A DNA stretch of 64,000 nucleotides from Colwellia sp. (GTDB lineage Bacteria; Pseudomonadota; Gammaproteobacteria; Enterobacterales; Alteromonadaceae), in the NCBI GenBank assembly GCA_029938115.1, contig JAPYOP010000015.1, positions 1 through 64,000 of the forward strand. The letters are read 5' to 3'. Every line of letters begins with the position of its first letter. Within the stretch, counting starts at the first letter, position 1. Shown here one piece after another: positions 1-8,439 of the stretch. The position numbers were made by a program, and so were the translations under genes. Under the pieces are notes generated by a model. It saw only the letters and a list, made by a program, of their open reading frames with translations, made no database searches and was not told the DNA's origin.

Positions 1-53
1 TTCAAAATGCGGTTCTTTCGAGAGTGACGGTTCAAGTCCGTCCTCGGCTACCA
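1..53 (+). tRNA. 3' part of a class II tRNA, probably tRNA-Leu (anticodon CAA)
   Basis: The window opens inside a tRNA. The first seven bases TTCAAAA fit an anticodon loop with CAA at positions 3-5. They are followed by a short variable arm with a UUCG-type tetraloop, a T arm (GACGG-TTCAAGT-CCGTC), a seven-base acceptor strand CTCGGCT, discriminator A and an encoded CCA. The extra variable arm and discriminator A fit leucine tRNA. The 5' half lies outside the window, so the identity is inferred from the anticodon loop alone. Confidence 0.75.
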
Positions 54-85
54 TTACTTATTGTTTTTAAAAAATGTAACCCAAT

Positions 86-112
86 AAGCCGGCAGCAAAG
101 TCGGTTTTTTTA
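86..112 (+). terminator. Intrinsic terminator after the tRNA
   Basis: CCGGC and GTCGG pair (one G-U) around a six-base loop and are followed by an uninterrupted run of T. It sits about 35 bases past the CCA end, as expected for a tRNA transcript. Confidence 0.7.
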
Positions 113-768
113 TGCTTGAAAATTGATAATACAGCTCATATATCGGTATGTTCCACTTAAGTTTAGGTAGGTGTCTAAAACAGTGGGCGACTTCAGCCTT
201 GAGCGATCTCTAGCCCTTCAAGCACCTTCTGATTGGAATCGTTTTTTCCCTATAGCTGACGTTCGAGCTTGCTCCACTAACGGTAATTTCTTCGCCCAAA
301 GAATACAATAGAATCGATGATTAAATTATGACTTCAGTTAGCCAAAAGCGGAAGTTAGTTTTTGTGAACCCACGATCAAATCCAAGATGATTTTAACCAG
401 ATTTTGCTGCTTGTTTGTGGGGCTGGTTTGAGCGTTCAACAGCCGTTCAAGTGTTGACGAATAAGGCTCACTTAGTGCGAAGAGTTGTCGTTAGCTACTG
501 GCTATTCTTTAGGTGAACTGATTAAAACAATCATACCAGCTAGGGATATAATTAAACCTATTATATTGCTCTCCTTATTTAAATAGGCTGAGTTGTAATA
601 TTTTTAAAGCTAAAGGTTATCCTTTTTGAAATAATAGACTTTATTAAAAGAGAAATAAATCAGATGTTGGCTAAAATGTCGGGTTTAAATATTTATTCAC
701 TTTAAGTTATATTGCTGAAAATATCTTAAGGAAAAATAAGCATAAAATTAATATGTTGGAAATAACAA
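113..768. other. Gene-free stretch
   Basis: About 650 bases with stops in all frames and no convincing ORF, RNA or repeat. The first half is less A+T rich than the second. The final 150 bases are A+T rich and presumably hold the promoter of the sensory operon, but no clear -35/-10 pair stands out. It may be decayed DNA downstream of a tRNA; I see no att duplication. Confidence 0.5.
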
Positions 769-1470
769 ATGTCACCTTTATTGGCCTTAACTCAATTTTT
801 CGCACAGCGCAAACAACAACAAACATTAAAGCAGCTAAATAAGCAAGCGCACTTACGTGTGCTTGCCGATCAGCTTAGCCCTCATTTTGTTTTTAATGCT
901 TTAAATAATTTAAGGTTTATGTTGATGCTTGATAAACATAAAGCTATAAAAATAGCATTAGATATCAGTGACATTGTTGAAGATTTAGAATCAGTCAGCC
1001 ATGAAAACCTGATTGATTTAGCAGCAGAAATCGCTTTGGCAGAAAAATACTTACGCCTTATCAGTATTCAATTGGGTGATGCTTTTACTTTAAAACTTAA
1101 ATTGACACATCGCATTAAACTCAAGAATAGCCAGCAAGTTAAGGTATTACCTATGATGCTGCAATTATTAGCTGAAAATGCGGTAAAACATGGTTTGAGT
1201 GAATTAAATACCGGGTCACTGTTAATACAAATAAAGTGTTATCGTCACTATTTAATTTATCGAGTGGTCAATACACAGGTAAAACAAAGCGCTAATGTAT
1301 TATTGGATGTTGATCATAAACAAGCTCAATCATATGCTATAGGCATTAATAATATTCGTCAGCGACTCGCTATTTTGTATCCTTTTCAGCATCATTTTCG
1401 TTTAAAAGTCAGTAACCATAACAGTGCCAGTGCCTTGCTGATATTTCCAATCAAGATGAGCGATAAATAA
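769..1470 (+). CDS. Soluble LytS/YehU-type histidine kinase (short form)
   Basis: A 233-residue protein that is essentially only the catalytic core of the LytS/YehU (His_kinase, PF06580) family. The phospho-acceptor motif LSPHFVFNALNN puts the histidine at residue 39. The N-box LLAENAVKHG is at about 133-142 and the glycine box AIGINNIRQRL at about 190-200. No membrane segment or sensor domain precedes the core, whereas family members are usually membrane proteins of over 350 residues. A TAA lies two codons upstream in frame, so the protein cannot be extended. The ribosome site is weak (GGA about nine bases before ATG). Four bases separate its stop from the next gene, a membrane protein with a degenerate copy of the same core. 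It may be a natural soluble partner or a 5'-truncated gene. Confidence 0.8.
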   Translation: MSPLLALTQFFAQRKQQQTLKQLNKQAHLRVLADQLSPHFVFNALNNLRFMLMLDKHKAIKIALDISDIVEDLESVSHENLIDLAAEIALAEKYLRLISIQLGDAFTLKLKLTHRIKLKNSQQVKVLPMMLQLLAENAVKHGLSELNTGSLLIQIKCYRHYLIYRVVNTQVKQSANVLLDVDHKQAQSYAIGINNIRQRLAILYPFQHHFRLKVSNHNSASALLIFPIKMSDK

Positions 1471-1474
1471 ACCT

Positions 1475-2602
1475 ATGAAAAAATCATATGGGGGCATTGC
1501 ACTCATTAATAGCAGCAGGATAAATTCAACGGCGAAAAAATTTGTGCCTTATTTATTCATTGCCTTGTTAATTAACTTAATTTTATTGAGTTTGTACCAA
1601 GTCACTGGATTATTTCATGAGGATGTTTTTTTACTACTGAGTATTAACGTATGGCTATTTAGTCTCAGTACCGCGCTATATGCCCAGTACTATATTCGCA
1701 ATTTTTCAGATTTACCTTGGTCCTTAACATATGCCTTGCTTTTCCTGGCAGCTTTAGTAGCCATATCAACATTTGTTGTCATCAATATTAATCAGTTAAT
1801 ATTGAGTGACTCAACCCTTGTTTTTATCAATGATCCTTTCTGGTCTGTCAGCACTTTTGTTGAGTTTTATTTTTTGCAAGCTAGCTTGCTGATGCTTTTT
1901 TTATTAAAAGATAAGTGGCAAAAAAATTATCAACGCCAGTTAATAGGCGCAGGCATTGATAGTGAGTTAGCACAAGCATTATTTCGGGTACGTGCTGGTT
2001 ATATTGGTCAAAACTTTATTAAAAAAACATTGATGAAAGTTGCTGGTTTAGCAGAAAGTGATAATGAACAAGCACAGGACATGGTAGAGAAATTAGGCAG
2101 TTTAATGCGCTATGCCCTTGAAACGAGCCAAAAGTCGAGCATAACACTAACTGAAGAAGTTGAAGTATTAACTGAGTTTTGTCAGCTTTATCGCCAAGTT
2201 ATATTTGATCAATCAAGTAAAAATGAATCTAGCCAGTTAAATTTAACAATCTCGGTCAATGAAAGCGACGTTGTATTACCTATGGCACTATATGGCTTAC
2301 TTGTTTATGTACTGAGTAAGTTTTCCAGTAAAACTGAACAAAGTAAAAATTGGCAATTAAATATTACCCTATCGAACAATAAAGGGCTGTTAACTTGCCA
2401 ACTCACTTGTAAACCTTTGCAGACTACATTAACACCACAGGTTGAGCTGCATAAACTCGCCCAGCAACTTAATGATCAAGTAATTGATATCATGCGCAAC
2501 CGCATTGAGCAGCATTATGAATACGGTGGTTATATAGAATTCACTTGTGATACAACAATAAACTTTACCCTGTGCTTACCAACAATAAGGAAAAAGTCGT
2601 GA
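1475..2602 (+). CDS. Membrane protein with degenerate LytS-type kinase core
   Basis: 375 residues. About four hydrophobic segments (roughly 24-44, 50-72, 84-104, 123-145) are followed by a region that aligns with the LytS/YehU kinase core but has lost its catalytic residues. Where the family has PHFLFN, this protein reads YIGQNF (about 176-181), with no histidine. The stretch LGSLMRYALE followed by LTEEVEVLTEF still matches the family. The N-box has become LYGLLVYVLSKF without the asparagine, and the glycine box is unrecognisable. It is therefore probably a pseudokinase that senses or scaffolds for the soluble kinase just upstream. Its stop overlaps the GTG start of the response regulator, indicating translational coupling. 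Confidence 0.75.
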   Translation: MKKSYGGIALINSSRINSTAKKFVPYLFIALLINLILLSLYQVTGLFHEDVFLLLSINVWLFSLSTALYAQYYIRNFSDLPWSLTYALLFLAALVAISTFVVININQLILSDSTLVFINDPFWSVSTFVEFYFLQASLLMLFLLKDKWQKNYQRQLIGAGIDSELAQALFRVRAGYIGQNFIKKTLMKVAGLAESDNEQAQDMVEKLGSLMRYALETSQKSSITLTEEVEVLTEFCQLYRQVIFDQSSKNESSQLNLTISVNESDVVLPMALYGLLVYVLSKFSSKTEQSKNWQLNITLSNNKGLLTCQLTCKPLQTTLTPQVELHKLAQQLNDQVIDIMRNRIEQHYEYGGYIEFTCDTTINFTLCLPTIRKKS

Positions 2603-3327
2603 CCCCTTTACGCACCTTAGTCATAGAAGATACTGAAATTGCTCGCTTAGGATTAGTGCAGTTATTAACGGCATATGATGCCATCAATGTTGTTGGCCAG
2701 GCCGCTAATATAAAACAGGCGCTTGCATTAATTACTCAGCAGCAACCTGATTTATTATTCTTAGATATACAAATGCCCGGCGGCTCCGGTTTTGACTTAT
2801 TAGCCCAACTTGAACACCTGCCTAAAATAATTTTTACCACCGCTTTTGCTGATTATGCTTTACAAGCATTTGAATACCCAACGGTTGATTATTTACTTAA
2901 GCCTATCAGTCGCACCAAGTTAAACAAAGCGATTGCTAAATTAGCAGCTCCTACAAAAGCGGATGTAAATACGCAAGTCCCGTCTGCTTTATTGTCATTA
3001 AACAATAAGTTGATTGTTAAAGACGGTGACAATAACCACGTAATTAAACTTGCCGATATTCGTATGTTGGAAAGCTGTAAAAACCATACCCAAGTATATT
3101 TTGCACAGAATAAGCCTTTTGTTCATAAAGCCTTATCGCATATTGAAAGCCGCTTACCCGAGCAAGATTTTTTCCGTATTAACCGCAGCCAGATAATTAA
3201 CATTCACCACATTAGCGATGTTTTTGGTTCACTTGGTCAAGGTTATGAGATCAATATTGGTCTAGTGCAACCTTGTGTCGTTTCACGTCGTCAGTCAATT
3301 TTATTAAAAGAACGATTAAGTTTGTGA
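2599..3327 (+). CDS. LytTR-family response regulator
   Basis: 242 residues from the GTG at 2599. This start is preferred because AAGGA lies seven bases upstream and GTG overlaps the TGA of the previous gene; an ATG nine codons earlier would lie inside that gene. Receiver domain at about 5-120 with acidic residues E10-D11, phospho-acceptor D56 (FLDIQMPG) and the conserved KP near 104. LytTR DNA-binding domain at about 145-240 (ESCKNHTQVYF, FFRINRSQIINI). It is the AlgR/YehT/YpdB type. In E. coli the related BtsSR and YpdAB systems control an uptake carrier, and here two symporter genes follow directly, so they are the likely targets (inference). Confidence 0.9.
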   Translation: MTPLRTLVIEDTEIARLGLVQLLTAYDAINVVGQAANIKQALALITQQQPDLLFLDIQMPGGSGFDLLAQLEHLPKIIFTTAFADYALQAFEYPTVDYLLKPISRTKLNKAIAKLAAPTKADVNTQVPSALLSLNNKLIVKDGDNNHVIKLADIRMLESCKNHTQVYFAQNKPFVHKALSHIESRLPEQDFFRINRSQIINIHHISDVFGSLGQGYEINIGLVQPCVVSRRQSILLKERLSL

Positions 3328-3376
3328 TTCTCAAATATGCCAAAGCATACATTAAATAATCTAATCGTTTAGCTTA

Positions 3377-3432
3377 AACAATTCACCACTCAATTAGCCC
3401 TTTTTACCACTGGGCACTTTTTAACAATTCAC
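3377..3432 (+). promoter_or_regulatory. Direct repeats AACAATTCAC, candidate LytTR operator
   Basis: The ten-base sequence AACAATTCAC occurs exactly at 3377-3386 and 3423-3432, both upstream of the first symporter gene. LytTR regulators bind direct repeats, but the 46-base period is longer than the usual two turns, so the link is tentative. Confidence 0.3.
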
Positions 3433-3484
3433 GTTTTTAGTGCTTTAAAATAGAGGCTTTTATAACTAAAAGAGTTGAGTATTT

Positions 3485-5059
3485 ATGCATTTATCAACAT
3501 TTGATCTAATTCTCTTAGGCACTTATGCCGTTTTTATTTTTGCCCTTGCGCAATACATCAGTAGAGAAAAAAATCATACTAAAAACGCTAAAGATTATTT
3601 TTTGGCAAGCAAATCTTTACCTTGGTGGGCAATAGGTGGCTCGTTGATTGCTGCCAACATTTCCACGGAGCAAATTATCGGTACAGCGGGATCGGCTTAT
3701 GCCATTGGCATAGCGATAGCGTCATATGAATGGATGTCAGCCATTACCATTTTATTAGTGGGCAAATATTTACTGCCTATTTTTTTAAAAAATGAAATTT
3801 ACTCTATGCCGCAATTTTTAGACAAACGTTATGGCTCCAGTTTAAAAAACATGGTTGCAGGTTTTTGGATTTTTGCTTATATCTTCGTTTATTTAACCTC
3901 TATTTTGTGGCTTGGCTCGTTAACCATTAATACCATGACAGGAATAGACAATACCCTTGCGTTGATATTGTTAGCGAGTTTTTCGGTTGCTTATTCTATG
4001 TATGGGGGCTTAAAAGCTGTTGCTTATACCGATATCATCCAAGTGGTTTTATTAGTCGCTGGAGGTTTGGTAACTGTATATATTGGCTTGAATTTAGTCA
4101 GTGAACAAGCAGGAGTTTTCCGTGGTTTGCAAATTATGTATCAACAAATACCAGAGAAATTTGATTTGATTTTAAGCCCTGACAATGTTCATTATAAGGC
4201 TATGCCGGGCATCTCCGTGCTTATTGGTGGTATGTGGTTAATTAACTTAGTGTATTGGGGCTTAAATCAATACATTATTCAGCGTGCATTAGCGGCAAAA
4301 AACATTCAAGAAGCACAAAAAGGTATGCTATTTGCCGGTTGTTTGAAACTAATCATCCCTTTCATTATTGTTTTTCCTGGTATTATTGCCGCTTATTTAG
4401 TGCCAGATTTACAAGTTGCCGATCAAGCTTACCCGGAAATGATGAAATTATTACCCGATGGTTTTAAAGGGCTAGTTTTTGCGGCCTTGCTCGCGGCGGT
4501 GGTTTCTACCATAGCGTCAATGATGAACAGTATTGCAACCATTTTTACCATGGATTTATATGCTTCCTGGCGTAAAAAAGAAATTGATTCCGGTGTTATT
4601 GATGCGCCAAAATTGGTGAATATTGGCCGCGCCGCCAGTTTAATTTCGGTGATAATTGCTTGTTTATTGGCAAAACCATTGTTGAGCAGTATGGATCAAG
4701 CATTTCAATATATGCAGGAAGCGATTACGTTCTTTAGTCCAGGCATCGCGACAATATTCCTATTTGGTATGTTTTGGCCTAAAGCCACTGAAAAAGCAGC
4801 AATATGGGCAATGATTTGTTCGGTATTGGCATCAACGCTACTTAGCTTTGTTTGGCCTGAGTTACCCTTTATTGATAGAGTAGTGTTAGTATTTACCAGC
4901 TGCTCAGTGGTTATTGTACTGAAAAGCATAGCAAAACCTGTTGTTGATATACAGCCAAGCATGATCAGTTATCCTTCATTTGGTACCTCTGCTATTTACA
5001 ACATGGGCGCTGTAGTGTTAACCCTAGCTCTTAGCACCATTTATGTTTTTTTATGGTAG
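3485..5059 (+). CDS. SGLT-like sodium:solute symporter 1
   Basis: 524 residues, a polytopic inner-membrane protein of the SSS/SLC5 family with about 13-14 hydrophobic segments. Family marks include KDYFLASKSLPWWAIGGS near 37-54, the NISTEQ segment near 60, GGLKAVAYTDIIQVVL near 170-185 and LVYWGLNQYIIQRAL near 255-270. These are closest in style to vSGLT sugar carriers rather than PutP or acetate carriers. It is expected to couple sodium entry to uptake of a small solute, perhaps a sugar; the substrate cannot be read from the sequence. It follows the LytTR regulator by 157 bases and is followed by a paralogue of nearly equal length. Confidence 0.88.
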   Translation: MHLSTFDLILLGTYAVFIFALAQYISREKNHTKNAKDYFLASKSLPWWAIGGSLIAANISTEQIIGTAGSAYAIGIAIASYEWMSAITILLVGKYLLPIFLKNEIYSMPQFLDKRYGSSLKNMVAGFWIFAYIFVYLTSILWLGSLTINTMTGIDNTLALILLASFSVAYSMYGGLKAVAYTDIIQVVLLVAGGLVTVYIGLNLVSEQAGVFRGLQIMYQQIPEKFDLILSPDNVHYKAMPGISVLIGGMWLINLVYWGLNQYIIQRALAAKNIQEAQKGMLFAGCLKLIIPFIIVFPGIIAAYLVPDLQVADQAYPEMMKLLPDGFKGLVFAALLAAVVSTIASMMNSIATIFTMDLYASWRKKEIDSGVIDAPKLVNIGRAASLISVIIACLLAKPLLSSMDQAFQYMQEAITFFSPGIATIFLFGMFWPKATEKAAIWAMICSVLASTLLSFVWPELPFIDRVVLVFTSCSVVIVLKSIAKPVVDIQPSMISYPSFGTSAIYNMGAVVLTLALSTIYVFLW

Positions 5060-5095
5060 GATTAGGCTAAGTTACTTGAATTTTTCATACAAACC

Positions 5096-6664
5096 TTGAG
5101 CTTATCAACTTTAGATCTTACCATCACGCTGGTATATATCAGCGTGATCTTGCTGCTATCTTGCTACTTGTACTTATCCCAAGGCAAAGCGCAAAATTTA
5201 AGGCAATATTTGCTAGCAGATAAAACGCTGCCTTGGTGGATGCTGGGCATTTCAGTTATTGCTGTTAATATTTCAGCCGAGCAACTGGTTGGTATGGTCG
5301 GATCAGGCTATCGAATAGGCTTAGCTATTGCTTCCTATGAATGGATGTCAGCACTGGCATTGATACTAGTCGCTAAATATTTATTACCAATTTATGTTAA
5401 ACGTGGTTTGTATACACTACCGCAATTGTTACAACAACAAATTAATCGTCGTGTTCGTCAAATAATTTCGGCCTATTGGTTGATTCTTAATGTATTAGTT
5501 AACTTAACCGCCATTTTTTGGTTAGGCGGTGACATGCTCAGTACATTAACCGGAGTTACGTATTCTTGGTTGATTTTATGTCTGCTTTTACTGGCCTGTT
5601 TACCCTTGTTAGGCAATGGTATGCGAGCTTTATCTATATCTGATCTCGTTAATATTACCCTTATTATTACCCTTGGTTTGTCAATAACGGTTTATTTACT
5701 TAACTATTTGACGTTGCAAATGGGTCAAGAATCGTGGTTTTCTACTCTGATGGAGTTATATCAACAACAACCAGAAAAATTTGAATTGTTGTTAACGCCT
5801 AGTGATGAATTTTATCAATACTTACCTGGTTTATCTGTGTTATTTGGTGGTATGTGGTTAATGAATTTGTCTTATTGGGGCATCAATCAATATACAGTAC
5901 AGCGCTTGTTATGTGGAAAAAATTTAGCTGAATGTCAAAAAGGGGCCTTGTTTGCGGCGGCAATTAAGTTGACTTTACCCTTACTGCTTGTTTTACCAGG
6001 GATATTAATTGCAACGATAACGACGCTACCGCAAAGCAATCCAAACTTGGCTTACCCAACTATTTTTACCTTAGCGCCAATAGGGTTAAAAGGAGGCATT
6101 GTTGTTGTGGTGTTAGCGGCGACAATTTCTTCACTTTCATCTATAGCTTTATCCGTCGCCAGTTTATTTACTGTTGATTTAAGCCCTGTCATTACTCAAC
6201 AATCGAGTGCAAAAGCAGAGGTGAAATTAGCAAAATTAACGGCTTTGTTTGCGTTAATGATTGGTGCTGGTTTATCAATCCCATTACTTAACAACTTCCA
6301 GCAGAGCTTTCAGTTTATCCAACAAGTTGCGGGCATTATAACCCCTGCAATATTTTGCATCTTCATTAGTTGCTTGCTGTTTAATAAATCCAGCTCGATT
6401 AATGCTATTTTACCCATAATCACCTCAATAATTACCACCTTAATATTGAAGAGTTGCATGGAGAATATTGCGTTTATGCATCAATTAGAAATTGTTTTTG
6501 CTTTGATTGTTGTGGTGGAATTATTGTTGCGCTATGTCTATCAAAGGCAAGAATATACCCAGTTTAGTCGAGTTTTCCTTAATGTTGAGCATGTTTTTCC
6601 ATTTAAAAAAACAGTAAGGGTAATTACCATAATTGTTTTGTTAATCTATATTATTTTGGGGTGA
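5096..6664 (+). CDS. SGLT-like sodium:solute symporter 2 (TTG start)
   Basis: 522 residues, a paralogue of the preceding symporter sharing its segment order and many motifs (LADKTLPWWMLGIS, ISAEQLVGMVGSGYRIG, LSYWGINQYTVQRLL). The start is TTG at 5096, chosen because the N-terminus LSTLDLTIT then lines up with LSTFDLILL of the first copy; no ATG lies nearby and the ribosome site is poor. The region matching GGLKAVAYTD is replaced by GNGMRALSISD, so its substrate or coupling may differ. The gap to the first symporter is 36 bases, so the two are probably co-transcribed. A 41-codon ORF begins three bases after its stop. Confidence 0.85.
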   Translation: MSLSTLDLTITLVYISVILLLSCYLYLSQGKAQNLRQYLLADKTLPWWMLGISVIAVNISAEQLVGMVGSGYRIGLAIASYEWMSALALILVAKYLLPIYVKRGLYTLPQLLQQQINRRVRQIISAYWLILNVLVNLTAIFWLGGDMLSTLTGVTYSWLILCLLLLACLPLLGNGMRALSISDLVNITLIITLGLSITVYLLNYLTLQMGQESWFSTLMELYQQQPEKFELLLTPSDEFYQYLPGLSVLFGGMWLMNLSYWGINQYTVQRLLCGKNLAECQKGALFAAAIKLTLPLLLVLPGILIATITTLPQSNPNLAYPTIFTLAPIGLKGGIVVVVLAATISSLSSIALSVASLFTVDLSPVITQQSSAKAEVKLAKLTALFALMIGAGLSIPLLNNFQQSFQFIQQVAGIITPAIFCIFISCLLFNKSSSINAILPIITSIITTLILKSCMENIAFMHQLEIVFALIVVVELLLRYVYQRQEYTQFSRVFLNVEHVFPFKKTVRVITIIVLLIYIILG

Positions 6665-6667
6665 CGG

Positions 6668-6793
6668 ATGAAATATCATGATTTAAAGGCTATACCAAGC
6701 AGTTACCTTGTAATCTTATTGTTTGGGGCATCATCCCTTGCTATTCATCAACACTATAATCATATTAAAGAATCGATTAAAACTACTAAATGA
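6668..6793 (+). CDS. Small single-pass membrane protein (41 residues)
   Basis: ATG at 6668 begins three bases after the symporter stop, with the purine-rich GGGGTGA just upstream as a ribosome site, and ends at TGA 6791-6793. The product has a polar start (MKYHDLK), a hydrophobic stretch of about 16 residues (roughly 13-28, SYLVILLFGASSLAI) and a basic, histidine-rich tail ending IKESIKTTK. No family is recognised. Position and topology suggest an accessory peptide of the symporter (inference); chance cannot be excluded for an ORF this short. Confidence 0.55.
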   Translation: MKYHDLKAIPSSYLVILLFGASSLAIHQHYNHIKESIKTTK

Positions 6794-6846
6794 TTTCTAT
6801 AACAGTAAATGAAAAGCACTATTAAAAAAGCGGCAATAGTGATCGT

Positions 6847-7007
6847 TGTTAATTTGCACGTAAAAGTGATCCATTTTACGGCATGTTTTGCATAGAAATT
6901 TGATCCTACCAAATGTACTTGGTGCCTAGAAATGTAGCGGTTTAAAGCTAAACTACTGGATCACTAGTTCAGTGCAAAGGTGGATCATATAACCGTGCAA
7001 ATTAACA
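6847..7007. mobile_element. IS21-like miniature element (MITE), 161 bp
   Basis: Perfect 14-base terminal inverted repeats, TGTTAATTTGCACG (6847-6860) and CGTGCAAATTAACA (6994-7007), with TG...CA ends as in the IS21 family. Internal GATCC-type repeats (TGATCCA 6867, TGATCCT 6901, TGGATCA 6958 and 6981) resemble the multiple terminal repeats of that family. It has no coding capacity, and I see no clear target duplication. Confidence 0.7.
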
Positions 7008-7154
7008 CTCCAGCCTGACTAAGGGAAAATAATCTGAATTGCAAGGGCGTTATAGTTATAGAGTTAACTGTCGATTGAAATGACAGAACGTAAAAACATT
7101 CTAAAATTTCAAACTTGATGCCTTTGCTTTAATAGATATCGCTACTAGTCAAAA

Positions 7155-7978
7155 TTAGAATTCGAGATTCAGCATAAAACTATTGCTTTGTGTATCGAAA
7201 AAACCCATCTGTTTTCTTTCATTGGTCGGTACAATTACACTGCCGGAGAATGCTATTAGGTCAACTGGCTGATAGAAATCGGGATAGGTTTCTTGCAAAG
7301 CTTCATGATCATTTTTGTCTACATGTCCGCCAATAAAATATTTGATATCTGATGTTATTTCTCCCCCGATAAAAAATCACCATAGATATGGTTATTTTTT
7401 CCACCCCTAATGTTTATCCCGTTTTCAAATCGCTGTTCATCATCATAGGTTTTAATGTTGATAACACCTGTCATGGCATCTGCACCATACAAGGCAGATG
7501 CTGGTCTATAAGAGACTTCAATTTGCTTTACTGCATAGAGCGAAATTCCTGTATCAATGGTTTGATTGCGGCCGGTTCGGTCGTGAATACGAATACCATT
7601 GTAAAGAATAATAAATTTGTTTTGTCCGTAAACACCCCGCAAAGAAAATACATTGAGTGATTCTTGAAATACTCCCTTTGTTATGTTGAAACCAGGCAGT
7701 TCTTGGAGTACGTCAACAAGGCTTCTGTAGCCACGTAGCCGTATATCATCAGCTGTTATGACTATCGCTGAACCCGCAGCAGTTAACAAGTTTTCGTCAA
7801 TACCCGAAACTGTGGTGATCTTAATGTGCATCAAATCTTCCAGAGACAAATCAAAAAGTTTGTCATATTCTCTTTCATTAGCTGCTAGGGAATAACTTGA
7901 AAAAAAGAAGAAAACACCCCCTATGGTGTTGTGAATAAAGCTTTGCAAGTGAAGTTTCCGTGACTTTAAAATATTCAT
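7155..7978 (-). pseudogene. Decayed TonB-dependent receptor (plug domain, frameshifted, barrel lost)
   Basis: From ATG at 7978 (GGAGGG about ten bases upstream) the minus strand encodes a signal peptide and a TonB-receptor plug: LSLEDLMHIKITTVSG, ITADDIRLRGYRSLVDVLQ, SLRGVYGQNKFI, IEVSYRPASALYGADAMTGVI. The frame stops at 7355 (TAA after FLSGEK). Shifting one base at the coding-strand T6/G5 tract near 7363-7375 reopens a frame that continues the same receptor family (ITSDIKYFIGGHVDKND, YPDFYQPVDLIAFSG) to a stop at 7155-7157. About 270 residues remain of a normal 650-plus, so most of the beta-barrel is gone. A longer N-terminus from 8065 is open but lacks a ribosome site. Confidence 0.8.
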
Positions 7979-8065
7979 ATTTTGAAGCCCTCCCACGAAA
8001 TCATAAGAAGAAACTAGACAATGACGAAAACAAAATTTGTTAAAGTATTTAGATATTAATACCAT

Positions 8066-8382
8066 TATAGTTTGTTATATCTTTCTTAGTTGCATTTTTA
8101 CAAATCAATGAACAATCGCCAATTTCTAGATGCAGGCTTCAACAACTATAATGTAATTTTTCATTAAATCATTAGGGAGCAGAACTGATAATTTTTAATG
8201 GCTGTTAACGCACCAGTTTGTGAATAGTCTTTCAGATGTTTATGCCCGCTTACGTATCGATAGTGGACCTGGTTTTTAGATATTTCAACTAATAGATTTA
8301 CTCCGATTTGTGGCAAAGACCACGATTATCTGCCCTGAATTATAGTTTGTTAGTAGGGCTGCGTTTGAAAGTGAAAATTCAA
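8066..8382. other. Gene-free stretch
   Basis: About 320 bases between the receptor relic and the glcB terminator. No ORF, RNA or repeat was recognised. The part next to 8066 presumably held the promoter of the decayed receptor gene. Confidence 0.5.
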
Positions 8383-8383
8383 A

Positions 8384-8413
8384 AAAAAGCCAATGATAAA
8401 TTATTGGCTTTTT
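8384..8413 (-). terminator. Terminator of glcB
   Basis: AAAAAGCCAAT (8384-8394) and ATTGGCTTTTT (8403-8413) form an 11-bp stem with an eight-base loop. A T run follows on the minus strand (and also on the plus strand), 27 bases past the glcB stop. Confidence 0.85.
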
Positions 8414-8439
8414 GAACACTTAGCTTTTTATAAACTTAC

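Noticed and set aside
113-768. A possible N-terminal part of the first kinase or another gene before 769
   Set aside because: All frames are interrupted by stops and an in-frame TAA lies two codons before the ATG. No membrane-domain coding is visible, so no longer kinase can be claimed.
7363-7375. Phase-variable tract in the TonB receptor relic
   Set aside because: The tract is only T6 and G5, and the downstream barrel is mostly deleted, so switching could not restore a working receptor.
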